A stretch of DNA of 64,000 bases from Raphanus sativus. Taxonomy: Eukaryota; Streptophyta; Magnoliopsida; Brassicales; Brassicaceae. The notes beneath the pieces are model-generated. The model made no database searches. It had not been told where the DNA came from and saw only the letters and a program-made list of their open reading frames with translations. Positions 53,598-64,000 of this stretch are shown piece after piece. The stretch spans positions 26,454,800-26,518,799 of the forward strand of contig NC_079518.1 of the NCBI RefSeq assembly GCF_000801105.2. The letters are read 5' to 3'. The position numbers and the translations under genes are program-made. Each line of letters begins with the position of its first letter. The first letter of the stretch is position 1.

Positions 53598-54868
53598 TCA
53601 GAAACGTCTTCTCGGGCTTCGTGACCTCCCCGACCTGCAAACCCCAATAACAACGATCAACGGTCAAATAACTTATGAAACTTACATACTGAAGTTAGAA
53701 AGACTTGATATGATATACACAAATATTAAACTCTAAATATATTAAAATTTTACACTCACTCACTCAATCATGTCAGTAACTAATTAGTAACCTTTGATAC
53801 TTGTAAAAACTCGACTTCAAAATAGCAAACAAAGTGTACAACTTTGTTCTGAAATAGATTAGTGTACAAACCTCATGTTCCTTCTCCTGTAAGATCCAGC
53901 ATTGTTTGGTCCATTGCTGAAGGCCCAGTCCACGCAGACATTCTTTGTCAGAATCTCAGCACCATTCATTGCCTTAATAGCATTCTGCGCTTCTTCACTC
54001 TTCTCATATTCAATCAAAGCATAGCCCTGAACAAGAAGCGAGTAAAAATTACTAAAACTTACATAATATATATTCGCAAAACAGTAATGCACTCTTCAGA
54101 CTCTCACAAGTCTAATATCCATCATGACAAGATTCTAACATAGCAAAAAAAAATTCAGCTTTACTACTGCAAACCCTACTAAACTACCACCATTAGGAAC
54201 AAAAGGAGAAACTCCAAACCTTGACAAATCCAGTACGGCGATCGAGATTGAGATGCAAACTCTTAATCTCCCCAAAATCACCAAAGGCATTAGATATATC
54301 ATCCTCCTGTGCCTCCTCATGAACTCCAGTAACCAAAACAATCCACCCCTCAATGGCTAAACAAAAAACCAAGACAACAAAGCATCAACTTTACACTTTC
54401 TATTACTTACAAAAACTATGTTAACTTAAAATTTACATAGGTTAACTAACTGTCGACAACACAGCAAGTAACAAACTTTCTAGGTCAAATCGAAGTATAG
54501 AGAACACATCAAGTAACAAACTTTCTGGGTCAAATCGAATCCTAGCCACATGGGTACTTAGAAAAAACCCTAAAAACAAAAAACAAATCAATTGTACGCT
54601 TACATCGCTGGGGGCCAGGACCGCCATCGGAGCCGAGAGATTCGAAGTCGCGGGAGGAGAGGCGGCGCTGGCGATCGGAGTCTTTCTCCTCGCGAAACCC
54701 GCGGCCTTTGGTCTTCCTATTCGCCGATCCGTCGTCTGCTCCGGAGATAGCTGACCTAAGCCTCGGATGCGCGGCGCGTGGGGAGACATCGGCTGCTCCG
54801 AGGTCTTCGTCCATGAGGTCGTCCTCCTCTGGCTCGAAATCGAAGGCTTCAGCTTCTAAGTTCGCCAT
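53598..54868 (-). CDS. Y14: Exon junction complex core protein Y14 (RBM8A)
   Basis: Four exons on the minus strand, 54868-54604, 54356-54220, 54026-53872 and 53634-53598, GT-AG with frame kept, give 197 residues. Y14 pairs with MAGO and, with eIF4A3, marks spliced mRNA upstream of exon junctions, acting in nuclear export, localisation and nonsense-mediated decay. The acidic N-terminus [20 protein letters not shown] is followed by a linker with [20 protein letters not shown] (the conserved nuclear/phosphorylation region) and one RRM at about 92-172 ([20 protein letters not shown], then [23 protein letters not shown]1 being KGYALIEY). The C-terminus is an Arg/Ser-rich tail, [12 protein letters not shown], coded by the 37-nt last exon. 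Intact by every sign. Two TGGGCC boxes lie upstream. Confidence 0.95.
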
Positions 54869-54974
54869 TTACTTCCGCCGCGGCCGCCGTCGTCGATGCG
54901 ATGTGATGCCGATTCGAATCGAATCTCTTCCCGTTTTTTTCTATCTTAATTATTTCTGCCAGTGGTTTATGGGG

Positions 54975-55018
54975 ATGTTAACTGGGCCTTTAGTGGGTTT
55001 GTATTGGGCCTTAACCTT
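54975..55018 (-). promoter_or_regulatory. Site II motifs upstream of Y14
   Basis: TGGGCC occurs twice (ACTGGGCCTTTAG at 54982 and ATTGGGCCTTAAC at 55005), 115-140 bp upstream of the Y14 start. The same arrangement lies at the same distance from TRAPPC1. Confidence 0.45.
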
Positions 55019-55049
55019 TGATTTGTTTCGCTAATCTGTTTCAGAGATT

Positions 55050-55331
55050 TTGGGTCTTTCAGGACTAAAAGAAACTTTTAACGCAAGAAATACAGCTGAT
55101 CATTATGATTATGATGGAATGGAACCCAAGGAAGCAGAGTGTGTGGTCTATGAAGATCAGAGATTCAGTGACAAGGCAGATGATGAAAGACTGGAGCAGA
55201 AAAAACTTGGAATAATTAACCTAGCATTGAATCTAGAGACTAGAGGCACCTGCTGTTATGATGGTGGAGAAGAATTTGGCAAAACAGATGAAAAAATAGA
55301 GTTTCTGCCTTGGCTAATTAATAGTCTCTAA
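55050..55331 (+). pseudogene. C-terminal fragment of a PMD (plant mobile domain) gene
   Basis: A 93-codon frame without ATG (it opens with TTG after a TTTCAG). Its second half, DDERLEQKKLGIINLALNLE followed by ...GGEEFGKTDEKIEFLPWLIN, lines up with the C-terminus of the intact gene at 57649 (DDERLKQRNNAIEEVALTLE ... VEKTLAKIREWKTIEIKG). Only the tail survives; the PMD itself is missing. Probably the remains of a tandem duplicate. Confidence 0.6.
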
Positions 55332-55809
55332 ACTATATGATCTGAGACAAAAACAACAATGTATTTAGTGTGATTTCTTTTGTTCTTTTGCTTATGTAGA
55401 CACAAATCTCTATGATCTTTTAAGTTAGTGTGTGTCTAGCTAAGTATTGAAAAGATCTATTTGATGTGGAATTCGTATTGGTGATTAGGGAGAATCCTCA
55501 AGAATAAAGTTTCTGTTTAGCTAGTTTGTGTGTTGCATTCTGTTCTTAAACTTTTCCAAGGGGATCTCATGGAAACTAAACAACAGTGTCACACATTATC
55601 AGATCAATAGGTGTGATTTCTTTAGCTCTTTTGCATATGTAGCGAACTTATCAGACACAGAAAGCTTAACTTATTATTGTTGGAAAGAAACATCAAAATG
55701 AGGTATCAAGATGAGTTAACAAAATAATTATAGCTTTTGCATTAGGTGCAAGTAAACTTTGAGAGGTCACAATATTCCAAAACAATAAACTTCAAGTGGC
55801 TTCATAGCA
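55332..55809. other. Spacer; partial duplicate of the PMD 3' flank
   Basis: GTGTGATTTCTTTTGTTCTTTTGC near 55370 resembles GTGTGATTTCTTTTGCTCTC near 59902, so the duplicated PMD tail includes its 3' flank; a third TGTGATTTCTTTAGCTCTTT is at 55610. Nothing else seen. Confidence 0.4.
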
Positions 55810-57256
55810 TCTATCTTATTAAAACAGAAACATCACAACTTCTTTTAGGCGGATTTTTAATATGGACCTCATATTTTAATTAAACACATCATCCCTTATA
55901 TATTAAGCGTACCATAACCAACCTCATAATTTATCTTATTAAACGTATCATAACTAAATATGGCATCTATCTATGTTTGACCATATTCCATATATTATTC
56001 TAGGTCGATTTATGTATGAATACATTATCATACATACTATATCATATATTTTTAATAATATAAATTTGACCATTTCCATTATCCTACATCGGTCAATAGA
56101 ATAATAATATTACCCTATACTGTTTCATTTATAGTATATACTATATATTATACACACAAACTATTCATTTTCATTGGCTATATTCATTGTATTAGTACAA
56201 ATAATATTAGATAGATTAATTATAGACACATACATGAGATAGATGAACCAACTAATATCGAGTAATTTTTAATAGAATAGATTTAACATTTGAAATTTAT
56301 TTAAACAGATGCCATAATAATATTTTGTCCAAAAAGGTCCATTTTTGAACACGGTTTCATATCACAAGTTCATCTCGGTTACATCTTTATTAGTAATTTT
56401 TTTTCATTTCAAACTGATCCAGCACAATATTTCGATTTTAAAGTTCATATATTTCTGTTAATAATTGTTATCTATATATATAATTCCGGTAATTTACAAA
56501 ACAAAAACCTTAATTTTTACTTAACAATAAAATATTTTATAGAAAAAATCCTTCTCCAAGTCATATCAATTATGCCTAATATCTCGGTGACCATATTGTG
56601 TGATTTGGTATTTATTATAGATTAGACAATTGGATTAGGGAATATTTGCGTAGTATATTCGTAAAATAAACATCTGGATTCAAATCTGAAGTAAAATAAA
56701 TTATATTGAAAATCTTTCTATTCTTATAGAAATTTCAATGTATATTTTTATTTACATAACAAAAACCAAAAAAAAATTACTTTGCAATAAAATCTTTTAT
56801 GGAAAAACCCTTTCTCCAAGTCATGTCAATTATGCATAATACCTCGATGAACATCTCGCGTGATTTGGTATTTATTATAGATTACTTATATGTTTATCGA
56901 AATATTTGGGTAGTAAAGTTTGTTCCTTTGCATTAAAATTAAACTGCAATTACTGGTTTTCATAATCATCTTCCACATCCACGATCGGCTCCAAAAAAAA
57001 AACTATAACGAAACAAAGCACTTTTCGATTACTAAATAGTGTCAAACCATTAAGAAACAATTGGTTAATTCGCGTTAAAGTACTTCATTCATGGAAATAA
57101 AGACCAGTTTTGGGGGCGATACAAAATTAATTTCGTAATGTACAAAAAATAATCAAAACACAAGTTTTATAGCAAATTTTGTGTTACCATAAACAAAACA
57201 CAATCCATACTTACAAATGAATAAAAACCCGCCCGACCGGGCGGGTCATGATCTAG
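55810..57256 (+). mobile_element. Non-autonomous Helitron, 1447 bp
   Basis: The 5' end TCTATCTTATTAAAACAG at 55810 is preceded by A. The 3' end is a perfect CCCGCCCG-AC-CGGGCGGG hairpin (57228-57245), then TCATGATCTAG ending at 57256, followed by T. The interior has a duplicated segment (CCAAGTCATATCAATTATGC near 56556 and CCAAGTCATGTCAATTATGC near 56817). No coding region. Confidence 0.75.
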
Positions 57257-57648
57257 TTTGTTTTAAAAGAAGAAATAATAACTTTGAATCAGTTTGCTCA
57301 AAAGAAAAGCTTTGAATCAGTTCCAAAATTCAAATCCCATTTTACCTTTCAGTTTTCCTAAAACGTGTCACTTTTATAAAATGACTATTTTAGTATGGAA
57401 TGCTCATAAGAGATAAGAAACACATACTGCCAAACAATGAAGCATTTTAAAATGATTCTTTAGAATATAAATATTTTTATTTTTCTGTTTGTTCTCTTAA
57501 TTGATCAATTAGTTTCTTTCTGTTGCACTCCAGCTCTAGGCACCATCATCTCTGCAATTAACGTTACTTCTTTCTTCAGAAGTTAAATCAAAGAAGAAAG
57601 AATAAAACTTTATCTTCCATCTTCGTCTTCAACAGAGAAAGAGAGAAG

Positions 57649-59823
57649 ATGCTTCCACGTCAAAACCGTTCACCACCGTCTCCTCCAGACTCAAAGTCTC
57701 TGTCTTTGAGCGTTTCCTTCAAAGGGTGGAGGCTCCCGAACACAAAGTTCAAGTCTTGGGCCATCAAAATGTCTTCTCTACACAAACCCACATGGATACA
57801 AGCCGGGATTTTCGAAGCAGTAATGGCCTCTACCAAAGCATTCACCAAAGACACAGATCTCCTTCTATGCCTCGCCGAGAGATGGTGTCCAGACACCAAC
57901 ACTTTCGTCTTCCCTTGGGGCGAAGCAACCGTAACACTCGAAGACGTTTTGATGCTCCTAGGCTTCTCTGTTCTTGGCTCACCTGTTTTCACCGCTCTCG
58001 ATGGTTCAGGAGAGAGGGTCAAGGAGGAGCTCGTGAAAGAGAGTCTTAAGATCAAGAAAGATAACAGCTTTGTGTTTGTGAGTCAACTAGAATGGATGAG
58101 GAGATTCATGAACAGTGGTGATGATGATGATGAGCTTGAGCATGTTGCTTTCCTTGCGTTGTGGTTAAGTTACTTTGTGTTTCCGTCTGGTTATTATCAT
58201 GTAGATGAATCTGTTTTCTCGGTTGCTGTTCATGTAGCAAGAGGCACTAGGATTTCTCTTGCTCCTGCTGTTCTTGCTCACCTCTACGCGGAGCTTACTA
58301 TCTTGAAACAACACATTAGAGAGTTCACGGTAGAGGACAAGATTGAACTGAAGGCATTGTTTAAGTTGGTTCAGGTTTGGACGTGGGAGAGGTTCAAGGA
58401 GCTGCAACCGGGAAGGCCTAACCAGGTGCTGCTCAGAGGTGAGCCAAGATTGAGTATTTGGTATGATGATGATTCGAGGGAAAAGAGGAGTAGCAATAAT
58501 GTGAGGGAGGCTCTTGAGAAGTCGAAAGTGGAGAGCTTTGAGTGGCGTCCTTACACGAAAGCTTTGGAGAACTGGAGGTTTCCTCTGTTTTACCCTGAGG
58601 ATGCAATGTGGGTTCCTGTTGATGCTGATCTTGACGATGAGTTCATCACTTTTGCTCGGTGCGTCAAGGTGTCTAAGCTCGTTGGGATTGATTGTGTGGA
58701 GGACTACTTTCCCAATAGAGTGGCTGCACAGTTCGGTTTGCTTCAGGATGTTGTTACTTGTCATGTGGAGAGGAAGAGCCTCTCGAAAGAAGCAGCTTGG
58801 GATGAGTACAACAAGCCTCTTGATGAGTTGACATTGTACATCCCTGCTCGTTGTGCAATACCTTGGTGGAAGAAGTCGTCTTCTGAGTGGTGGAAGAAGT
58901 TTTCTCTTAAGGAGAATCAAGCTGTTGAATCTTTGACACCAAGAAACATCATAGGTGATGATGATGATGATACATCTGATTCTGTTCCTTCAGGTTGTAA
59001 GAGATGGAAGTCAATGAAGCAACTTTATGAGGATGATGAAGATGATAGACTCACCATTGGTCAAGTAATGAGACTTGGAAAGAAGAATATAGCTACGTGC
59101 TCATCTGATGAAAACTACTCTTCAGATTCTCCAAGGGTACTGCTATTAAGTGAAGTGCTTAAAAAGTTGGGAGATGGGTTTCCTGAAAAACTCAAAAGAT
59201 CTAGAACAAGGAGAAATGTGAGGTCAGAGATAAAGAAAGGAGATTGTGAAGGATTAGCTGCTTCAAGAGAAGTGTCACTTGTTGACTTGTTTGACAAGGA
59301 ACTAGTGAAGAGGAAGAGTGAGTATTTGGGAAAGAAGCGAGCTCTTGAGGATGATAATGAGAGTGGTATGGATTGTTATGATAACGTTACCAATGCTGAG
59401 AAGATGAGAGTTGAAACTTTTGTAGCACCACGAGAAATCAAGCAAAAGAGGGAAGAAACAGAAGAAACCAGAAGCAAAGCAGGTGAGAACAACTCCCTAG
59501 ATCCTCCTCTCTTGGAAACTGTAGTGTCACCACCAGAGACTAGGAAAAACTGTGATGATGAGGTTGATATAACTGGAATCAGTGGTGAGAAGAAGACTAT
59601 GGTTGGTGATGGAACCAAGGAAACAAAGTGTTTGCTCCATGAAGATGGAGATAAGCAGAATAAGATGGAAGATGATGAACGATTGAAGCAAAGAAACAAT
59701 GCAATAGAGGAGGTAGCATTAACACTAGAGGCACGTATGATGAAGGTAGAGAAGACTTTGGCAAAGATTAGAGAATGGAAAACCATAGAAATAAAGGGGG
59801 CCAAATATGGAGTTTCTGCTTAG
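57649..59823 (+). CDS. Plant mobile domain (PMD, 'aminotransferase-like') protein
   Basis: A single-exon frame of 724 residues from an ATG in good context (GAGAAGATGC). PMD at about 45-420: HKPTWIQAGIFEAVMASTKA, LAERWCPDTNTFVFPWGEAT, VTLEDVLMLLGFSVLGSPVF, then an acidic loop, FLALWLSYFVFPSGYYHVDE and EAAWDEYNKPL. The first part matches the MAIN/MAIL domain, shared with transposase-associated proteins and thought to be domesticated from transposons. Arabidopsis MAIN/MAIL1 act in gene silencing and genome stability; the role of this free-standing 'aminotransferase-like' branch is unknown, and it has no aminotransferase chemistry. The C-terminal 290 residues are highly charged, with DDDD/DDEDD runs near 435 and 465 and a coiled-coil-like end. 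No stop, frameshift or intron. A tail-only duplicate lies at 55050. Confidence 0.9.
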   Translation: MLPRQNRSPPSPPDSKSLSLSVSFKGWRLPNTKFKSWAIKMSSLHKPTWIQAGIFEAVMASTKAFTKDTDLLLCLAERWCPDTNTFVFPWGEATVTLEDVLMLLGFSVLGSPVFTALDGSGERVKEELVKESLKIKKDNSFVFVSQLEWMRRFMNSGDDDDELEHVAFLALWLSYFVFPSGYYHVDESVFSVAVHVARGTRISLAPAVLAHLYAELTILKQHIREFTVEDKIELKALFKLVQVWTWERFKELQPGRPNQVLLRGEPRLSIWYDDDSREKRSSNNVREALEKSKVESFEWRPYTKALENWRFPLFYPEDAMWVPVDADLDDEFITFARCVKVSKLVGIDCVEDYFPNRVAAQFGLLQDVVTCHVERKSLSKEAAWDEYNKPLDELTLYIPARCAIPWWKKSSSEWWKKFSLKENQAVESLTPRNIIGDDDDDTSDSVPSGCKRWKSMKQLYEDDEDDRLTIGQVMRLGKKNIATCSSDENYSSDSPRVLLLSEVLKKLGDGFPEKLKRSRTRRNVRSEIKKGDCEGLAASREVSLVDLFDKELVKRKSEYLGKKRALEDDNESGMDCYDNVTNAEKMRVETFVAPREIKQKREETEETRSKAGENNSLDPPLLETVVSPPETRKNCDDEVDITGISGEKKTMVGDGTKETKCLLHEDGDKQNKMEDDERLKQRNNAIEEVALTLEARMMKVEKTLAKIREWKTIEIKGAKYGVSA

Positions 59824-60659
59824 AAACATACACAATAATGTTTAAGCAAAAAAACAAAAAAAAAAACAAAACGCAAATATGTCACACATTATCAATCTTT
59901 GGTGTGATTTCTTTTGCTCTCTTTGTAAAATCTTGAAAACTTTCTTATTAGACACAGATCTTTTTTTTTGATGTTTTGTGTGTTTGGTATGTACTTAACA
60001 TCTCTAAAAAAACATCTAGAAATAAGGCGCTTTTGATATATATGACCTGTTAGGTTCGGTTTAGGTTGACTAAGTTCTATTTAATTAATTTGTTTCTAAA
60101 TGGTTTAATCACATCGTATACAAAATGTGTTGGTTATAAAAATTGTTCTAATAAATTGATTTTATCTCAAACGATTTTCTTAAAATCCGATTTATATAGT
60201 TTAAACAGGTTCAAAAATCATTCTAAATTGGTCTAAACCATTCTAAATCAGTTTGGATTGATCTAAATTAGTATAAATCTGTTAAACTAATTAATAATGT
60301 TACAATGAATCCACAACTTTATCTAATTTCTTTTGTTTAGTTTTGATAATTTACCAAATTAATTTTATAATTAAATTCAAAAACTAAAATATTTTATATA
60401 AATAATTTAAATAACTCAAATAAACCTTGTAGTCACTAATCTTTTATAGAATGCTTAGTTGCCGCCTACCATCTCTTGAACATTGCAAAGTGTTAATAAA
60501 AGAGTTCTTGTATTACTTTCACAAGTTCGTATCATTTTTGAACATCCATCAAAACTGAGGTCCTTTCTGCAAATTTGTGCAACTTTGGGAGATTTAAATA
60601 GACACTTTTTAAGTTATGCCTAAGATTTAACTCAAAACGGCACCGTTACGCTTCTTTAA
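59824..60659. other. PMD 3' flank and KH-gene promoter region
   Basis: 60040-60320 is rich in diverged GGTTTAA/AAATCGGTT/TCTAAAC words, a decayed dispersed repeat. Just before the KH gene, AAAACGGCACCGTTACG at 60634 contains a near-palindrome (AACGGCACCGTT) often seen in Brassicaceae promoters. No gene. Confidence 0.4.
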
Positions 60660-63005
60660 ATGGACTTCCCTTCCTCCAAGCGTCCGGCGACAGCTCCGGG
60701 AGCGGAGTCAGTACAGTTCCGCCTCCTATGCCCCGCCTCACGCACCGGCGCAATAATCGGAAAAGGCGGCTCCGTGATCCGCCACCTCCAGTCCCTCACC
60801 GGTTCCAAAATCCGCGTCATCGACGACATCCCCGTCCCTTCCGAAGAGCGCGTCGTCTTGATCACCGCACCGAACGCAACAAAGAAGGACGATTCGTCAG
60901 ACGCAGAAAACCCTAGCGCGGATCAGACGAAGCCGGAGACAGATAAACCCGACGAGGAAGCTCCTCCGCCGCCGCCGTCGTCTTTGGCTTTGGTTAGGGT
61001 TTTGGAGAGGATAGTGTTCGGCGACGAGGCCGCGAACGCGGAGGGAGGGAGTAGTGAGTTGGAGAAAGGGGAGTTGGAGGGTTTGTGTAGGGTTCTCGTG
61101 AGAGGCAATCAAGTTGATTACTTAATGAGTCAAGGAGGGATGATGATGCAGAGGATAAGGGATGATAGTGGAGCTAGTGTCAGGATCGCATCTACTGATC
61201 AGATCCCTCCTTGTGCTTTCCCTGGAGACGTTGTGATTCAGGTGATGATGAATGATTCTTGTAATGGCTAATTCAAAGTTTGAGTCTTTTAACTGATTTT
61301 GGTTATGGTGATGATGTTTCTTGTAATGACTAATTCAAAGTTTGAGTCTTTAACTGATTTTGGGTTATGTTTCTTTTTTTAAAAGATAAATGGAAAGTTT
61401 TCGAGTGTAAAGAAGGCGCTTTTGATGATTACTAGCTCTCTTCAAGAGAGTGGTGCACCTCCAACAACATGGGAGGAGTGTTCGTTTCCGCAGCCTGATT
61501 ATCACTCTATGGAGTATCATCAGTGGGATTATCCTCCTAACCCAATGCCTGAAGACGTTGGACCCTTTAACAGACCCATTGTCGAAGAGGAGGTTGCGTT
61601 CAGGCTCTTGTGTCCGGCTGATAAAGTTGGGTGCTTGATAGGGAAAGGTGGAGCCGTGGTTCGCGCTTTGCAGAACGAGACTGGTGCGTCTATTAAGGTG
61701 TCGGATCCTACTCATGAGACAGAGGAGAGGATCGTTGTGATATCTGCACGAGAGGTAATGTGAAGGAATGTGGTTTTGTTGCGTTGTTGGTTGGTTTATT
61801 GTGGCTTTTTACGTTTGTTGTTGTAGAACTTGGAGAGACGGCACTCTCTTGCTCAAGATGCTGTGATGTGTGTGCATAACAGAATCGTTGAGATTGGATT
61901 TGAACCCAGCGCCGCAGTTGTTGCCAGGCTTCTTGTGCATTCACCGTTTATAGGACGTTTGTTGGGGAAAGGAGGTCATGTTATAAGTGAAATGAGGAGA
62001 GCGACTGGTGCTAGCATCCGTGTCTTTGCAAAAGATCAAGCTACCAAGTATGAATCTCAACATGATGAGATTGTGCAGGTAATCTCAGTATAGGTTGGAT
62101 AAGTTTTTTCAACTCGACAGTAACTGACAATAGTTTGCTGCATTGTCAGATCATTGGGAATGTGAAGACTGTTCAAGATGCTTTGTTCCAAATAACAAGT
62201 AGGCTTCGGGAAGCGATGTTTCCTGGAAGGATTCCTTTTCCAGGAATGGGTGGTCCTCCACCTCCGCCGTTCATGGGTCCGTATCCAGAACCGCCTCCTC
62301 CTTTTGGACCGAGGCCATATCCAGCTTCTCCAGATCGTTACCATTCTCCAGGAGGACCATACCATGGTATTTTCATCAGATCCCAACTCCTGATCAACAG
62401 TTGATACATGCATCTATCTCAGCTCTTTATTAATGTATATGATTATACAGAGAGGCATTGTCATGGTCCTGGATTTGACAGGCCACCTTCCCCAATGTCT
62501 TGGACTCCACAGGTATGTAAAAACAATGTGTATGGTTATAGAGCAGATGGTTACATTTCTCTAACTTAATATTTCTTAATTACTAGCCACCTATCGATGG
62601 CCATCCCGGTGGTATGGTTCCTGATGTGAACCACGGGTTTGCTTTAAGAAATGAACCCATTGGAAGCGAGAATCTGCCAATGACAAGCGCAAATGTGGAG
62701 ATTGTGGTTCCTCAAGCATACATAGGCCATGTCTATGGTGAGAACTGCAGTAACCTGAATTACATCAAGCAGGTACATTGTAACTCATCCCGATAATGTA
62801 TGCGTGCATAGATAGAAGGACGATTTGTTTTGAAAGGAATCATCTAAATGTAACCGAAACAAAACAGGTAACAGGCGCAAACGTGGTTGTGCATGATCCA
62901 AAGGCAGGGACAACAGAGGGACTAGTAGTAGTCTCAGGGACATCAGACCAAGCTCACTTTGCTCAAAGCCTTCTTCATGCTTTCATTCTTTGCGGTCAAA
63001 GTTGA
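60660..63005 (+). CDS. Five-KH-domain RNA-binding protein, seven exons
   Basis: Exons 60660-61241, 61386-61754, 61827-62078, 62150-62366, 62451-62512, 62587-62772 and 62868-63005 join with GT-AG sites into 601 residues. KH1 (about 18-75): RLLCPASRTGAIIGKGGSVI. KH2 (about 140-215): VLVRGNQVDYLMSQGGMMMQ, where GxxG is replaced by SQGG. KH3 (about 250-310): RLLCPADKVGCLIGKGGAVV. KH4 (about 345-415): LLVHSPFIGRLLGKGGHVIS. A Pro/Gly-rich linker (GGPPPPPFMGPYPEPPPPFG) precedes KH5 (about 525-595): IVVPQAYIGHVYGENCSNLN, with GENC in place of GKGG. This is the HEN4/FLK/RCF3-type poly-KH group, acting in nuclear pre-mRNA processing; exact substrate unknown. Another Pro-rich stretch lies between KH1 and KH2. 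Intact. Confidence 0.92.
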
Positions 63006-63146
63006 TTGCTCTCTTTTTAAAATCAGAAGAAAACAGTACTAATTGTTGTTACAAATGTTGTTCTTTATCTATTATCCAAACTAATACAACAATATGCCTC
63101 AAACGTCGCTGTATTATATAATAAGATATATCAAATTCCAGTTATA

Positions 63147-63971
<825 letters not shown>

Positions 63972-64000
63972 CTGAATCATAACAAGAAAGAAACAATGTC

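Overview
This window is nuclear DNA from a Brassicaceae plant, most likely a Brassica or Raphanus relative (inferred). It is AT-rich, its genes have small GT-AG introns, it carries a plant tRNA-Ala(AGC), and much of the intergenic space is Helitrons, MITEs and retroposon remnants. From memory of the Arabidopsis thaliana gene order, the recognisable genes (TRAPPC1, a RAV-like AP2/B3 factor, a metal-binding isoprenylated protein, FBD F-box genes, a myrosinase, Y14, a plant mobile domain gene, a five-KH protein and a class I alpha-mannosidase) correspond to one arm of chromosome 1 in the same relative order. I could not check this by alignment.

Layout. 1-2141 is AT-rich with a Helitron 3' end. 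2142-3074 (-) is a complete four-exon TRAPPC1/Bet5 gene with site II motifs upstream. 3.4-10 kb holds minus-strand Helitrons and degenerate tandem repeats. 10297-11244 (+) is a short EIN3-like gene. 11399-14887 is a Helitron with a second Helitron nested in it. 15791-16807 (-) is a RAV-type AP2/B3 gene and 17605-18352 (-) a three-exon HMA/HIPP-like gene. 18.9-23.0 kb is a small tandem duplication split open by nested Helitrons, one carrying an exon-like host fragment. 25291-25363 (-) is tRNA-Ala.

25.7-44.8 kb is the accessory part. It holds a truncated LINE, an FBD F-box cluster (one full-length gene, two 262-residue copies sharing the same truncation, one 65-codon stub), repeated blocks of unknown origin, fragments of RRM, VAMP and myrosinase genes, a retroposon, and an apparently non-coding spliced locus (35.4-41 kb) built around a two-tier tandem array. 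44.8-50.4 kb is repeat-rich, with interstitial telomere-like repeats, a SINE-like sequence and a TRIM-like element. 50483-53079 is a TIR element of PIF/Harbinger type that has captured an intron-containing HMGB6-like gene piece with a 426-bp CT tract.

The right end is ordinary: Y14 of the exon junction complex (-), a PMD fragment, a Helitron, an intact PMD gene (+), a seven-exon KH-domain gene (+) and the 3' end of a GH47 mannosidase (-). The genes do not form one pathway; they are a conserved framework of housekeeping genes separated by fast-changing, transposon-rich DNA. The two most unusual items are the gene-capturing TIR element and the tandem-array locus.
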